Shown one piece after another: positions 13,088 to 24,860 of a DNA stretch of 64,000 nucleotides. Source of the stretch: Capsicum annuum (lineage: Eukaryota; Streptophyta; Magnoliopsida; Solanales; Solanaceae); assembly GCF_002878395.1 (NCBI RefSeq), contig NC_061119.1, positions 41,004,285-41,068,284 of the forward strand, given 5' to 3'. Numbering within the stretch: the stretch's first letter is position 1; every line of letters begins with the position of its first letter. Under the pieces are notes generated by a model. That model did not search any database. It saw only the letters and a program-made list of their open reading frames with translations, and had not been told where the DNA came from. The translations under genes and the position numbers were made by a program.

Positions 13088-13095
13088 TATTTAAG
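13088..13095 (+). promoter_or_regulatory. TATA-like box of element C 5' LTR
   Basis: TATTTAAG is followed by the CCCTTTAACACGTGATTCA leader and is conserved at 18690-18697 in the 3' LTR. An ACGTG core lies just downstream. It sits just after the CG-rich segment 12765-13035. Confidence 0.45.
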
Positions 13096-14000
13096 CCCTT
13101 TAACACGTGATTCAGCCATCTTTCACCCAAATTAGACTCTCTTCTCTCAAAAATCTCTCAAGAACAAGCTAGGATTTTCATAGAAGACCTAATTCCAAGA
13201 AAGTTTCACTGTCAATCTTCATGAAATCACGAACTAAGGTATGCAAAATGTTCATTCGTGGACTCCTTTCGCCCATGAAGTCCAAGAATTCTTTTTCCAA
13301 CTTCAAGTTATGGATTTTCTTTATGATTTCATGATTGGACTGTTCTTGTTCATGTTGATAAATGAGAAATTAAATTCTACTCCATGTTGGGTGATAATTT
13401 CTATGTGAGTTTAATTATTATAGATATAGATTCATGCAAACCTATGACTAAACCCTTGAATGATGAAATTAAAATGTGACCATGACGTTTAATTGTTATA
13501 CAATGATGTTTACATGTACCATGCCTACAATATACAAGCTTATGCCTATCACATGTTTGATGAAATGCTTCAATAAATGTATTATGGTGATTATTATGTA
13601 TTCAAGTAAGTCATACTTTATCAGTTTCCTTCTATCGAGCCTTGGGGGTAATTGTACCCAAAATATTAACTGTGTGCCTAGAGTCACGTCATGTTTTCAC
13701 GATACTATCAATTAAGCTATGATCCTTTGACTTCAGACAATTTTATGACTCAGGAAATCTCCATGACCTCATGAACCCAGTCAATTGTCAGATATCAGTA
13801 TTATTCGGTCAGCCAACGGAATTCAGTAACTCAGTCCATGTTCAGTTCAGTAAATCATGTTCAGTATCTATTCAGATGGGAGTATAAATTAGCACTGAAA
13901 AAGCCCAAGGATGGGAACTCACCTGTTATATGAGGGTGTGATTCTTAGAAGCAAACCTTGCATTCCAGAACTATGTAGCCAGCATAGTTTGAGACATCAT

Positions 14001-14082
14001 AGCCTGCTATATGAGGGTAGATGAGATGGCTTAGCCTGCTATATGAGGGTAGATGAGGTGGCTTAGCCTGCTATATGAGGGT
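14001..14082 (+). repeat. 32-bp tandem repeat in element C 5' LTR
   Basis: Units AGCCTGCTATATGAGGGTAG... start at 14001, 14033 and 14065, the last one partial. The 3' LTR has only two, starting at 19672 and 19704, so copy number changed after insertion. Confidence 0.85.
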
Positions 14083-14811
14083 TCCCACCATTATCACTAG
14101 AGTTACCTGTTATATTAGGGTCAGTCACATGTTGTCCTTACCAGTGGCGTGGTATTGACACCCTTCCAATCAGGGCATTGATTGGACCCCAATTCAGCTA
14201 TAATGCATCTTTTCAGGTATGTTGCTTAGATGACTACCTCCCACAGTCTCAGTATCAGTCTCATTAAAAGAACTCAGATTGTTCTTCAGAATTCAGGACT
14301 GGCAGATACTGTATGGAACTCAAATAGTTCCATCAGATTCAGGACTATTAGATATAGTCACTCATGTTATCAGTTATATTTAGATTCAGTAATCATGTTA
14401 TCACAGTATTAGTGTTAGTTGTTATGTCTCATGCATGTATTCTCACGCTCATGATAGTTAATCAGTTATTATTATTGTTCATGAATATGAACGCCATGCA
14501 TTCAGCCTACCTCACATGCATACTCAATCCATTCCATTATACTAACGCATTTGCGCTATGGTGCTTTCTTTTTATGTTACACCGTAGGTTCAAAGACACA
14601 AGCTCCAGATCAGCAGTAGATTCTAATTTCAGCGGTTAGAGTTAGTTGTGAGTCCTCATCTTTCGAGAACATGATCATCATATTATTATCTCAGTATTTG
14701 TTTTATTAGTTAGAGTTAGTTGGGAATATGTCCCATCAACTCCTTACTCAAATAATCCAGTCAGTTAGAGGCTTTCTAGACTATCATGTTTCATACTTTA
14801 GTATGTTTAGT

Positions 14812-17780
14812 TAGAGACTAGTTTCGAGACTCCCAGTTTTGAATCAGTCCTAGTAGTGAATGAATATTCAGATGTCTTTCTTGAAGATCTTCCAGGAATT
14901 TCTCCCAAAAGGGAAATAAACTTTGGTATTAATCTTCTTTTGGATATTCAGCCTATCTCTATTCCGTCATACAGAATGGCACCAGCAGAACTCAGAGAAC
15001 TGAAAGAACAATTAAAGGACCTCTTATATAAGGGATTTATCAGGCCCAGCATTTCCCCGTGGGGCACTCTAGTGTTATTTGTGTGCAAGAAAAATAGTTC
15101 TCTTAGGATGTGTGTAGACTATCGTTAACTCAATAAGGTCATGATCATGAAAAAGTATCCTCTTCCCAGAATCGATGCCTTATTTGACCTACTTCAGGGT
15201 GCCAGTTATTTCTTTAAGATAGACCTCAGATTCGGCTATCATTAGCTCAGAGTTAGGGAATATGACATTCTAAAAATAGATTTTCGTACAGGGTATGGTC
15301 ACTTCGAATTCCTCATCATGTCATTTGGTATTACCAATTCCCCAGCAGCTTTCATGGACTTGATGAACCACGTGTTCAAAAAGTACTTGGACATGTTCAT
15401 CATAGTCTTCATAGATTATATTCTGGTCTATTACTGTAGTGAGCGAAATCATGCAGACCATCTTAGAACAGTACTTCAGACTCTCAAAGATCATCAGCTA
15501 TTCACCAAATTCAGTAAGTGCGAATTTTGGCTAAGGTCAGTATCATTCCTTGGTTATATCATTTCCAGTAATGGCATTAGAGTGGATTCTTAAAAGACCG
15601 AAGTAATATGAAACTGGCCTCGCCCTATCCCTCCATCAGATATTAGTAGTTTCTTAGGTTTGGCTGGATATTACAGGCAGTTTGTTGAGGGATTTTCTTC
15701 TATTGCATCCCCTATGTCCAGACTAACTCAGAAGAAAGTCAAGTTCTAGTGGTCAGATCCTTGCGAAAAGAGTTTTTAGGAGTTGAAGACTCGACTCACC
15801 TCAGCTCTAATTCTAGCATTACCAGATGGTTCAGATGTATTTGTAGTATATTATGATGCATCCAGAGTATGTTTGGGTTATGTCCTTATGCCGCATGGTA
15901 AGGTCATAGCCTACGCCTCCAGATAGCTTAAAACCCATGAGAAGAATTATCTTACTCATAATCTTGAGTTAGCAGTCGTAGTCTTTGCCTTGAAGATTTG
16001 GAGGCATTACCTATGCGGTGTTTATGTAAATGTGTTCATAGATCATAAAGTCTTCAGTATGTCTTTTCTCAAAAAGATCTCAAAGAGAAGGTGGTTAGAG
16101 CTCTTAAAAGATTATGACATGAGTATCCTCTATCATCTGGGCAAGGCCAATATAGTAGACGACGCTCTCAGTAGACTGTATATGAGTAGTGTTGCTCTTG
16201 TGGATGATATTAAGAAGAAGTTAGCTCAGAAAGTACATCAGCTTGCCAGACTAGGCATTCGCTTTGTTGATACAGATGAGGGTGATATATGAGTTCAGAG
16301 TAGTTTAGAATCAACTCTAGTTTCAGAGGTGAAAGAAAAGCAAGATAGAGATCCTAGACTTGTCAAGTTGAAAAAGTCTGTTCAGGATCAGAAAGTAGAG
16401 GTTTTCTCCCAAGGGGGAGATGGTGTTTTACGTTGTCAGGGTCGTCTCTGTGTTCCAGGTGTAGATGACTTAAGGCAGCGAATTCTTGCAGAAGTGCATG
16501 GTGTGCGCTACTCTATTCATCCAAGGGCCACAAAGATGTACCACGACTTGTGGGAAGTCTATTGATGGAGTGGGATGAAGAAAGATATTGCAAAGTTTAT
16601 GGCTAACTGCTCTACATGTCAGCAGGTTAAGATAAAGCATTAGAAGCCTAGTAGTCCTATGTAGGAGTTTATTATTCCTACTTGGAAGTGGGAAGAAGTG
16701 AATATGGACTTCGAAATGGGTTTGCCTCAATCTCATCATCAGTATGATTCAGTCTGGGTCATTGTAGACAAAATGACCAAATCAGCTTATTTCTTTCCAG
16801 TTCATACCTCTTATTCAGCTGAGGATTATGCCAAACTCTACATCAAGGAATTGGTCAGATTGCATGGTGTTCCGTTGTCCATTATCTCAGACAGAGGTAC
16901 CCAGTTCACCTCTCATTTTTGGAAAGCATTCCAAAAGGGTCTTGGTACCCTAGTTTATCTTAGTACAACCTTTTATCCTTAGACAGATGGTCAAGCAGAA
17001 AGGACCATTCAGACTTTAAAAGATATGATAAGGGCGTGTGCAATTGATTTCAAGGATAGATGGGATGGCCACTTGCCTTTGATTGAATTTGCATACAACA
17101 ACAGCTATCATTCCAGTATTCATATAGCTCCATTCGAAGCTCTCTACTGTAGGAGATGTAGATCTCTAATTGGTTGGTTTGAAGTTAGTGAGGCCTCAGT
17201 CATAGGTCCTGACTTAGTCTTCAACGCCTTAGAAAAAGTTCAGTTGATTAGAGAAAGACTTCGGGATGCTCAGAGCTGACAGGAGTCTTATGCAGATGTT
17301 CATATAAAAGATCTCGAGTTCGAGATTGGTGACTATGTCTATCTAAAAATCTCTCCTATAAAGGGAGTGAAGAGATTCGGTAAGAAGGAAAAACTCAGTC
17401 CTCGATATGTTGGTCCCTTCAAGATTCTCAGTTGCTTTGGCAAGGTAGCCTATGAGCTTGAATTTCCTTCAGATTTAGCCTCAGTTCATCCAGTTTTCCA
17501 TGTCTCTTTGCACAAGAAGTGCATAGGTGACCCGACAGTTGTGGTCCCTATTCAGAGCATTGATGTTCAAAACACTCTCTCTTATGAAGAGATTCCAGTC
17601 GAAATCTTAGACTATCAGAATGGTAGATTGAGGAACAAAGAAGTCCCTCTAGTTAAGGTTCTTTGGCAAAATCAGTCCGTCGAGGGAGCTACTTGGGAAG
17701 CAGAGGTAGACATGCGTACCAAGTATCCTCACCTATTTTTCGCCAACTCAGATCATGTTCAAGGTAATAGTTCTCCTTAA
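14812..17780 (+). pseudogene. Element C: Ty3/gypsy chromovirus RT-RNase H-integrase-chromodomain remnant
   Basis: Best preserved gypsy pol here, with open stretches at 14856-15128, 15318-15593, 15990-16292, 16698-16982, 17025-17279 and 17367-17780, nearly all in one phase. RT starts at [12 protein letters not shown] (14856). The palm motif reads FIDYILVY (about 15410), with the second catalytic aspartate changed to tyrosine. RNase H has YYDASRV. Integrase has the HHCC finger (CSTCQQ at 16610), the DMGLP-equivalent VNMDFEMGLP, ISDRGTQF and [11 protein letters not shown], so D, D and E are all visible. The chromodomain (KVLWQNQSVEGATWEAEVDM) ends before the stop at 17778-17780. Gag and protease are absent, so this copy could move only with help, if at all. 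Confidence 0.9.
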
Positions 17781-18137
17781 GCTTACTCAGATCATACTTG
17801 GTATGCAGCTTTATGCTCATGTTCCCATTAGAAACTTGGTATCAAGTACCATTGCATATTCATTCATGCACTTATGTATTAGTTCAGTTATGTAATTATG
17901 CATTAGATATGCATTCTCATTGTGAGAAACTTAGTTCTTCAGAACACTCAGTCATGCATTCATGAATCAGTTACACATGCATCAGATATATATGTTCAGT
18001 ATTATATGTTCATCTTGTCAGTCATGTCAGTCATGAGATCACGTTATAGTTATTCATGTTCAGTATATACGTCAGTTGTCTTTTCTCCCATCTCAGTCAG
18101 TCTCATTTGAGGACGAATTTTCTCAAGGAGGAAATAC
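17781..18137 (+). other. Element C 3' untranslated tract with polypurine tract
   Basis: Rich in CAGT(C/T)ATG and TCAGT motifs, with no coding signal. It ends CAAGGAGGAAATAC, the polypurine tract, directly before TGTAATACC at 18138. Confidence 0.65.
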
Positions 18138-20659
18138 TGTAATACCCCGTACTTTTTTCTAGCTAATTTCATCTTAAGAATGTCTAGAATTAGCTTGTAA
18201 ATTGAATGATGATTATTCCATGAGGAATTTTAAAGATTTTCACTTTTTGTCATGTGAAAAATTTAATAAGCTCTCCATCAATAAAAAATTTATCCAAATC
18301 TGATAACCGGGTCAGAAGTTACGACTATTTCAAGTTTTCATCGTAAAATAGTGCCATACTAGTCAGTGGCGCGCCGTGACACAAGAGGAAATGAAATTTG
18401 GAAAATTCCAGTAGGGGTCTGCAATTATGACGTATCGCGCCAGGGCCCAAATTCAGAATTGTCCTTTTTTCAGAGTCTCAGTGCGATTTTCCCCGCGTAG
18501 CGCCAAAGTTCCAAGTCACAAAAGAAGGGACAACACGATGGCTCCGCGTCGCGCCATCCCTCAATTTTCCAATTGTCATATTCCAGTGACACAACATGAT
18601 AGCGCCGCACCGCGCCAGGGGTTCAGTTCAGGAAAATTTCACTAAAATTAAAAGACGCTCCAGGGTTAAAAAAGTCAACTTCCCACCCCTATTTAAGCCC
18701 TTTAACACGTGATTCAACCATGTTTCACCCAAAATATGCTCTCTTCTCTCAAAAACCTCTCAAGAACAAGCTAGGGTTTTCATGGAAGATCCAATTCCAA
18801 GACAGTTTCACCGTCAATCTTCATGAAATCACGAACTAAGGTATGCATAGTGTTCATTCAAGGACTGCTTTCATCCATGAAGGACAAGAATCCCTTTTCC
18901 AACTTTAAGTTATAGATTTTCTTTATGATTTCATGATTGGGCTATTCTTTTTCATGTTGAAAAATGAGAAATTGAATTCTACTCCATGTTGGGTGATAAT
19001 TTCTATGTGGGTTTAATTATTATAGATATAGATTCATGCAAACCTATGACTAAATCCTTGAATGATGAAATTAGAATGTGACCATGACATTTAATTATTG
19101 TACAATGATGTTTACATGTACCATGCCTACAATATATTTGATTTAATGCCTAAATGAAGGAAAAGTGCCTAACTAGCATGTTGTCATGAAATCCCCATGT
19201 ATGTACAAGCTTATTCCTATCAGATGTTTGATAAAATGCTTCAGTAAATGCATTATGGTGATTATTATGTATTCAAGCAAGTCATGCTTTGTCAGTTTCC
19301 TTCTATCGAGTCCTGGAGGTACTTGTACCCAAAATATTAGCTGTGTGCCTAGAGTCATGTCATATTTTCACGATACTCTCAGTCAAGTTATGATCCTTAG
19401 ACTTCAGATAGTTTTATGACTTAGAAAATCTCCATGATCTCATGAGCCCAGTCAGTTGTTAGATATCAGTAGTATTCCGTCAGTCAACGGAATTCGGTAA
19501 CTCAGTCCATGTTCAGTTTTTTAAATCACATTTAGTGTCTATTCATATGGGAGTAGAAATTAGCACCGAGCGAACCTAAGGATGGAAACTCACCTGTTAT
19601 ATGAGGGTGTGATTCTTAGAAGCAATTCTTGCGTTCTAGAACTATATAGCCAGCATAGGTTGAGACAACATAGCCTACTATATAAGGGTAGATAAGGTGG
19701 CTTAGCCTGCTATATGAGGGTTCCCACTGTTCTCACTAGAGTTACCTATTATATTAGGGTCACTCATATGTTATCCTTACTAGTGGCGTGGTATTGACAC
19801 CCTTTCAATCAGGGCATAGATTGGACCCCAATTCAGCTATAATGCATCATTTGGGGTATGTTGGTTAGATGAATACCTCCCACAGTCTCAGTATCAGTCT
19901 CAGTAAAAAACTCAGATAGTTCTTCAGAATTCAGGACTGTCAGATACAATATAGAACTCAGATAGTTCTATCAGATTCAGGACTGTCAGATATAGTCACG
20001 TATGTTATCAGTTATATTTAGATTCAGTAATCATGTTGTCACAGTATTAGTGTCAGTTGTTATGTCTCATGCATGTTTTCTCACGCTCATGATAGTTAGT
20101 CAGTTCTTATTATTGTTCATGCATATGAACCCCATGCATTCAGCCTACCTGACATGCATACTCAATACATTCCATTGTACTGACACATTTGCACTATGGT
20201 GATTTCTTTTTATGTTACACCATAGGTTCAGAGACAAGAGCTCCAGATCAGCAGTAGATTCCAGTTTCAGCAGTTAGAGTTAACTGTGAGTCCTTATCTT
20301 TCGAGGATATGTTAATTATTTTATTATCTCAATAATTGTTTTATTAGTTGGAGTTATTTGGGAACATGTCCCATCAGCTCCTTACTCAGACAATTCAGTC
20401 AGTTAGAGGCTTTCTAGACTTTCATATTTCATACTTTAGTATGTTCAGTTTTGTTTTGGGTATTCTATTACACCACACAAATGTTATATCATTCAGATCA
20501 TGTTCAGTATTGAATCTTATGGCCTTGCAGTTCATGTTTCCGCATTATAAAATATTTTATACAGTATACAGGTACATATATTAGTCATGGATTAGCTTTT
20601 AGTCCTTCGGGGTTATGAGCACCGTGTAGTATTCTGGGTACCAGATTTGGGGCATTACA
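18138..20659 (+). mobile_element. Element C 3' LTR, complete
   Basis: 2,522 bases with matching ends TGTAATACCCC and GGGGCATTACA, which are inverted copies of each other. The flanking 5-mers are ATGTG (12533-12537) and ATTTG (20660-20664), a target duplication with one change. The TATA-like box is at 18690-18697. Beyond both borders the sequence continues as one interrupted B-type LTR, which proves the insertion. Confidence 0.9.
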
Positions 20660-21237
20660 ATTTGATTGCATATGGTTATTACTTGTTTTTGAATGATTGG
20701 TATTATTTTAACCTTACTTCTGAGTATATGCTAGCATTCACCCGCTAACTCATCTTTGGGCACTGCATCCCCACGTGATGCAGTAACTAGCCATACTACT
20801 TTTCCTGCTCAGTGATTAGATTCGAGGAAAACTTGGTGTTGGATTGAAGTGGTGAACTTTCATACTCTGGAAGGCTTCATTTCATGTTACGGTCTTCTCT
20901 ACATACTTTGGTTATTTCTTAGACGTTGGTTTAGGCTATGGTCGGGGGCATATCCAGATCAGATTTTTTTAAATTTTGGTTAAAGGCTTTGTGAGATTAT
21001 TTTAGATTGGTATTGGTGGTGTCGGTATTAGTGTCAGCCTTGGCATTGGTATTAGTATTGGGGATGCCACCGTGTAACTGTATATAATTTATGATTATTC
21101 CATTCTACCTTGTTATATGCTCGAAATTCATTCAACTTATGGTGCAGGGTAGTAATGGTTAGGGGTTGAGGATGGTCTCCGATCCCGGGTAGGGCTTGAG
21201 GCACACGAATAACTAGTCCCTTGTTCAGGCCATGTCA
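20660..21237 (+). mobile_element. Element B1 3' LTR, right part
   Basis: Continues the B1 LTR after element C. GCATATGGTTATTACTTG and the TGCTAGCATTCACCCGCTAA...CCCCACGTGATGCAG block parallel 30103-30215 of the B2 LTR. It ends CAGGCCATGTCA at 21237. With 11020-12537 this restores an LTR of about 2.1 kb, against 2,262 in B2. Confidence 0.75.
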
Positions 21238-21709
21238 CTACCATTCCTCATGTTTAGTGATATGGATTTGGGGACAATTTTGATCAGATTAAAGTGGTAA
21301 GATTTCATACTCTAGAAGACTCCATTTCATGCTATGGACTTCTTTTCATTTTTATTATTTCTTTGGTTTTGGCCATGGTCAGAGGTATGTCCTGATTGGA
21401 TTTTCTTTGATTCTGGTTAGTGGCTTTGTCGAACAACTATGGGCATGGGCGGTGTCGGTATTAGTGATAGCCTTGGTATTGGTATTGGCATTGGGATTGG
21501 AAATGGTTGGTTAATTAGTTTTGGATTTCGACTTTGGTTTTAAGATTACCATCATGTCTTTGGATTATTATTATTTTATCTTATTATATGTTTGAAATTC
21601 ATCTGACATGTGGTGTAGGGTGGTTAACGATGGGGTATTATGGGTGATCTCTGATCCTGGTTGGAATTGAGATGCCCGATAGGACTAGGCCCTGGTTTAG
21701 GTCATGTCA
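21238..21709 (+). mobile_element. Element B2 5' LTR, 5'-truncated
   Basis: Matches the last 480 or so bases of the B2 3' LTR (about 30232-30713), from CTACCATTC to GGTCATGTCA. It starts abruptly right after the B1 LTR end. Either B2 was joined to B1 by LTR-LTR recombination with deletion, or it was truncated on insertion. The open frame 21329-21514 inside it is chance. Confidence 0.8.
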
Positions 21710-21712
21710 AAT

Positions 21713-21726
21713 TGGTATTAGACTGC
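21713..21726 (+). other. Primer-binding site of element B2 (tRNA-iMet type, degraded)
   Basis: TGGTATTAGACTGC starts three bases after the LTR end. The plant initiator-tRNA-Met site is TGGTATCAGAGC, so this copy carries a C-to-T change and further changes at the end. It is the only primer site recognised in the window. Confidence 0.6.
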
Positions 21727-21923
21727 TAAGTTCATGGTCAATTAGGTGTAGAACAAAGCCGTGTCGAGTAGAGTCTCTTTTAAGGGCGTGTAGCATGCTA
21801 CACTCATAAGGAAGACGATACGAGGCATTTAGGAATGTATCTCTTTCTTGTGTTCTATTTTCGAGCTACAGAGTCTAAGGTCCTTAATTTTCCTCTAATT
21901 CCCGTTTGTTTGCCTTTCAGATC

Positions 21924-22336
21924 ATGCCTCTCTAACAATTTAAAACTCATGGAAAATCCTCTATCCTACTTGGGGACAATGCTAATGGGATGCACTCTAC
22001 TTATAGGGTCTAGACTCGGTCTAGGGGTCTAGTTCCTGATTGTTCTACTGGAGTTCCACTGGTCACTTTCAGTCCTTCTCAAGCTCCTTAGGCTGATGTA
22101 ACAAATGTTGAGTTTCGTCAGTCTATTCATATGTTGGCACAATTGGTAGCTTCTCAGGCCGAGCGTGGTGCTTCTGTTACTCTATTTTCTGAGGCTATAA
22201 GGGTTGGCTAGTCTATGAGGTTGAACCCTATAACCTTTATTAGTGTTAAGGTTGAGGAGGATCCCCAAGGTTTTCTAGATGAGATAGAAAACATATTTTG
22301 TGTTATACATGTTACTAACTTGGAGGTGTGCAATTT
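21924..22336 (+). pseudogene. Element B2 gag, N-terminal part
   Basis: Likely start ATG at 21924, quickly followed by a stop. Recognisable capsid sequence follows: EFRQSIHMLAQLVASQAERG (about 22115-22170), RLNPITF, and EDPQGFLDEIENIFCVIHVT (about 22255-22315), as in gag of Del-type chromoviruses. The frame is broken by stops and is cut at 22336 by a solo LTR. It resumes at 23979, where VGYQLKDVAYQWHEEWE continues the capsid. Confidence 0.75.
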
Positions 22337-23973
22337 TGATGTTGGGTGTATTTATGCATTCTAGTGTCACTATTCTAGTTTTTCTAACCTTGTTTTGAGG
22401 ATGATTCATATGCTATTTGAGTTGATAATAAGATAAATGTTTATCCAAGTGTTAAAGCATGTTTTTAAGATGTTCAAAGTGAATTCCAAACAAGTTTGTA
22501 CTCAAAAAAGTCATTTAGAGTTCAATCATGGAAACTAGCGTTACTAGTTTGAGCTAGGTGCTTGTCTAGTTGATCCCGTTGGATTCTAGTATGTTTAGTG
22601 TGTTTCAAATGGTTTTAATATGTAATTATAAGTGGAATAACTTATTGGTAATGTGCAAGGTTCAATTTGATTAAATTAAGAGTCGAAACATAAATTTAAA
22701 GATCAATGCGAACTAGCCTAGCTTAACTCTTGTTTTGATTCATAGCCATAGGTATTGTGTTGTGATTTTCTTTAATCCGTGTGGTGTGATTGTGTAGGAA
22801 GCTTTATGAGCTGAATATGATGATATTTTGATGTTGAAAAGGCTAACAATCCATGGGAAATACACCACAAGTCAAGGGATGAAAGATTGGAGGACTAATA
22901 CTTAGCCAAAATTCGAGAAGTAAATGCCAGAGAGCCAAGGCGATTTGGCTGTGGTGCCCTAGCCATAACAGAGCTCTAGGTGAGGTGACGCCCTGGCTGG
23001 AGTGGGGCTCTACTTGGGGCGGCGCCCTTTCCATTCCCGTGCTCACAAATTGTGCGTATTCAACTCCTACACAGCTTGGGATGCTTCTATTGCTATAAAT
23101 ACATCATTGTCACATTTTTACACATCTTTGGACATATTTTGGAGATCAAGGGGCTGCTACAACTTCATCTTTAGTTTTTTATTATTTTAATTTAGTCCAT
23201 ACATATTCTTAGTCATTAATTACAATTTTGTGATTACGATTATGACTATGCGTGGCTAAATGCTCTCTTTTCGAGGTTGAAGCCAAGAACATGAGTACTA
23301 TTTTTTGAATTAAGTTCGTTTAGTTTGCTTATCATTATTGTTTGTGTGTTCATCTTTGATTTAACTATTTTAAGGATTAGCTACCCTTAAAATATATCAA
23401 TTGTCTACCTTTTGAACTTGGGAGAAGAAATAGGAGATAGAATGTGGAGATGAGCAAAGTATGGTTTGTATTCTTTTATAAAATAAGGAATTCAAATTAG
23501 TGTCTAGGATAGGGATGTACGTAGATACCTTGATTCATACGTAGGATGATAGCTTAAAGAACTTAAGTGGACTATTACATCCTCGCTTAATGATGTAGTT
23601 GTAAGGTTTAATTTAGGTAAAGGATTAGAGGTTGGGAGACCATAATCGTGTGATTAACCCCACGAATCAACAACCAAGATAAGCAAGTTAACGAATGAAG
23701 TTCAGTAACATAGTATGATTGTTCAGAGTGCTTGAACCTTGGGTTTTCTTCTATTGATCCAAGACTTTTACTTTACAGATTATTTACTTTACTTGCAATT
23801 ATAATTCCCAAACTCTCTTTTTGGTTACTCTTGCACTAAATTAATCTAAATTATGAACTAGAATTAAATCTTTGTTTAATCAAGTCCCTGTGGGATCGAT
23901 ACTTGGCTTTCATTAGGCCACTTTACTACTTGATAAGACCACGTACACTTGCATGTGCGCTTGGGCGCTATCA
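22337..23973 (+). mobile_element. Solo LTR inserted in element B2 gag (Athila/Tat-like gypsy?)
   Basis: 1,637 bases starting TGATGTTGGG and ending GCGCTATCA, flanked by a perfect 5-bp duplication AATTT (22332-22336 and 23974-23978). Removing it restores the gag reading frame across the site. The end segment with GTCCCTGTGGGATCGATACTTGG, then ACTTGATAAGACCACG and GGGCGCTATCA, is what I associate with LTR ends of Athila/Tat-group elements, which precede a TTTTTGGCGCCGTTGCCGG primer region that is absent here, as expected of a solo LTR. No coding region inside. Boundaries are firm; lineage is tentative. Confidence 0.85.
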
Positions 23974-23978
23974 AATTT

Positions 23979-24860
23979 GTTGGCTACCAACTGAAAGATG
24001 TAGCATACCAATGGCATGAGGAATGGGAGTAGTCAAGGCATTACGATGCTGAGTCAACCCTGTAGAATGATTTCTCTAGTGCTTTTTTGGACTGCTTCTT
24101 TTCTCAAAAGCTAAGGAAAGTTAAGGCAGAAGAGTTTATTAACTTGAAGCAAGGCAAGATGTCTGTTAAGAAGTATGCCTTAAAATTTCACCAGTTATCG
24201 CGGTATGTTATGGAGTTGGTCTCTAGCATGAGGGCTAGAATGGGGAAGTTCACCTTTGATTATTTTGACGCTTGATTTTGGAAAGTAAGGCTGTCTTGTT
24301 CAACAAGGATATAGACATCTCCAGACTGTTTGTGTATATGCAGCAGGTCGAAGAAGAAAAGAAGAAGCAGGCTGAAATTGGAGAGAGGTAGAATAAAAAG
24401 TTTAGATTTTTTTAGCAGGTTGGTGGTCAACAGTAGAGTGGCAGGGATGGTGGAAAGTGGTCCAAGAAGAAGTGGGGCAATTTTGGGTCCTACTCAATGG
24501 GTAGTGCTCTCTACCTAAAGCCGTCTGGTGATAGGCATTTTCATAATGGCGATAACTATAGGGCATAGGATGCCTAATCTCAGGCTAGTGGGGCCCAATC
24601 AGCTTCATCATATCCTCTCTATAGATTTTATGGTTGGTTACATCAGGGTTACTGTGATAAAGGAAAGGACAAGTACTTTAATTGTGGTCAGCTAGGGTAT
24701 ATGGTTAAAAGTTGTCCTATTGGAAAAGTTGCCTCTAGGGTAAACAACGTTGTTGTTGCCTCTTTATTAGCTCCGGCCTAAAGGGGTGCCCCATCTAGCT
24801 CTGGCACTGGTCGGAACCGACTCTATGCTTTTATTACTCGTCAGGAGTCCGAGGCATCAC
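23979..24860 (+). pseudogene. Element B2 gag, C-terminal part with degraded zinc knuckle
   Basis: Continues the capsid: FFSQKLRKVKAEEFINLKQG (about 24090-24150), KYALKFHQLSRYV, then ISRLFVYMQQVEEEKKKQAE (about 24315-24375) after a small frameshift near 24255. The CCHC knuckle at about 24675-24720 reads Y-x2-C-x4-Y-x4-C. The first cysteine and the histidine are both tyrosine, each explained by one C-to-T or G-to-A transition. Nucleic-acid binding would be lost. Confidence 0.75.

Larger units (their letters stand above)
12538..14811 (+). mobile_element. Element C 5' LTR, 3'-truncated
   Basis: Starts TGTAATACCC and is collinear with the complete 3' LTR at 18138-20659 up to about 14811 (3' LTR position about 20453). 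The last 200 or so bases of the LTR, the primer site, gag and protease are deleted, and the LTR fuses to the start of RT. A TATTTAAG promoter box lies at 13088-13095. Divergence between the two LTRs is around 10% by eye over the first 300 bases, mostly transitions, so the insertion is old. Confidence 0.85.

Noticed and set aside
20348..22032. Several plus-strand open frames of 60-80 codons in LTR and leader sequence
   Set aside because: Hydrophobic, not conserved between LTR copies, and interrupted in the partner LTRs.
24330..24518. Open frame of 62 codons in element B2
   Set aside because: Out of frame with the gag sequence that is recognisable in the same interval.
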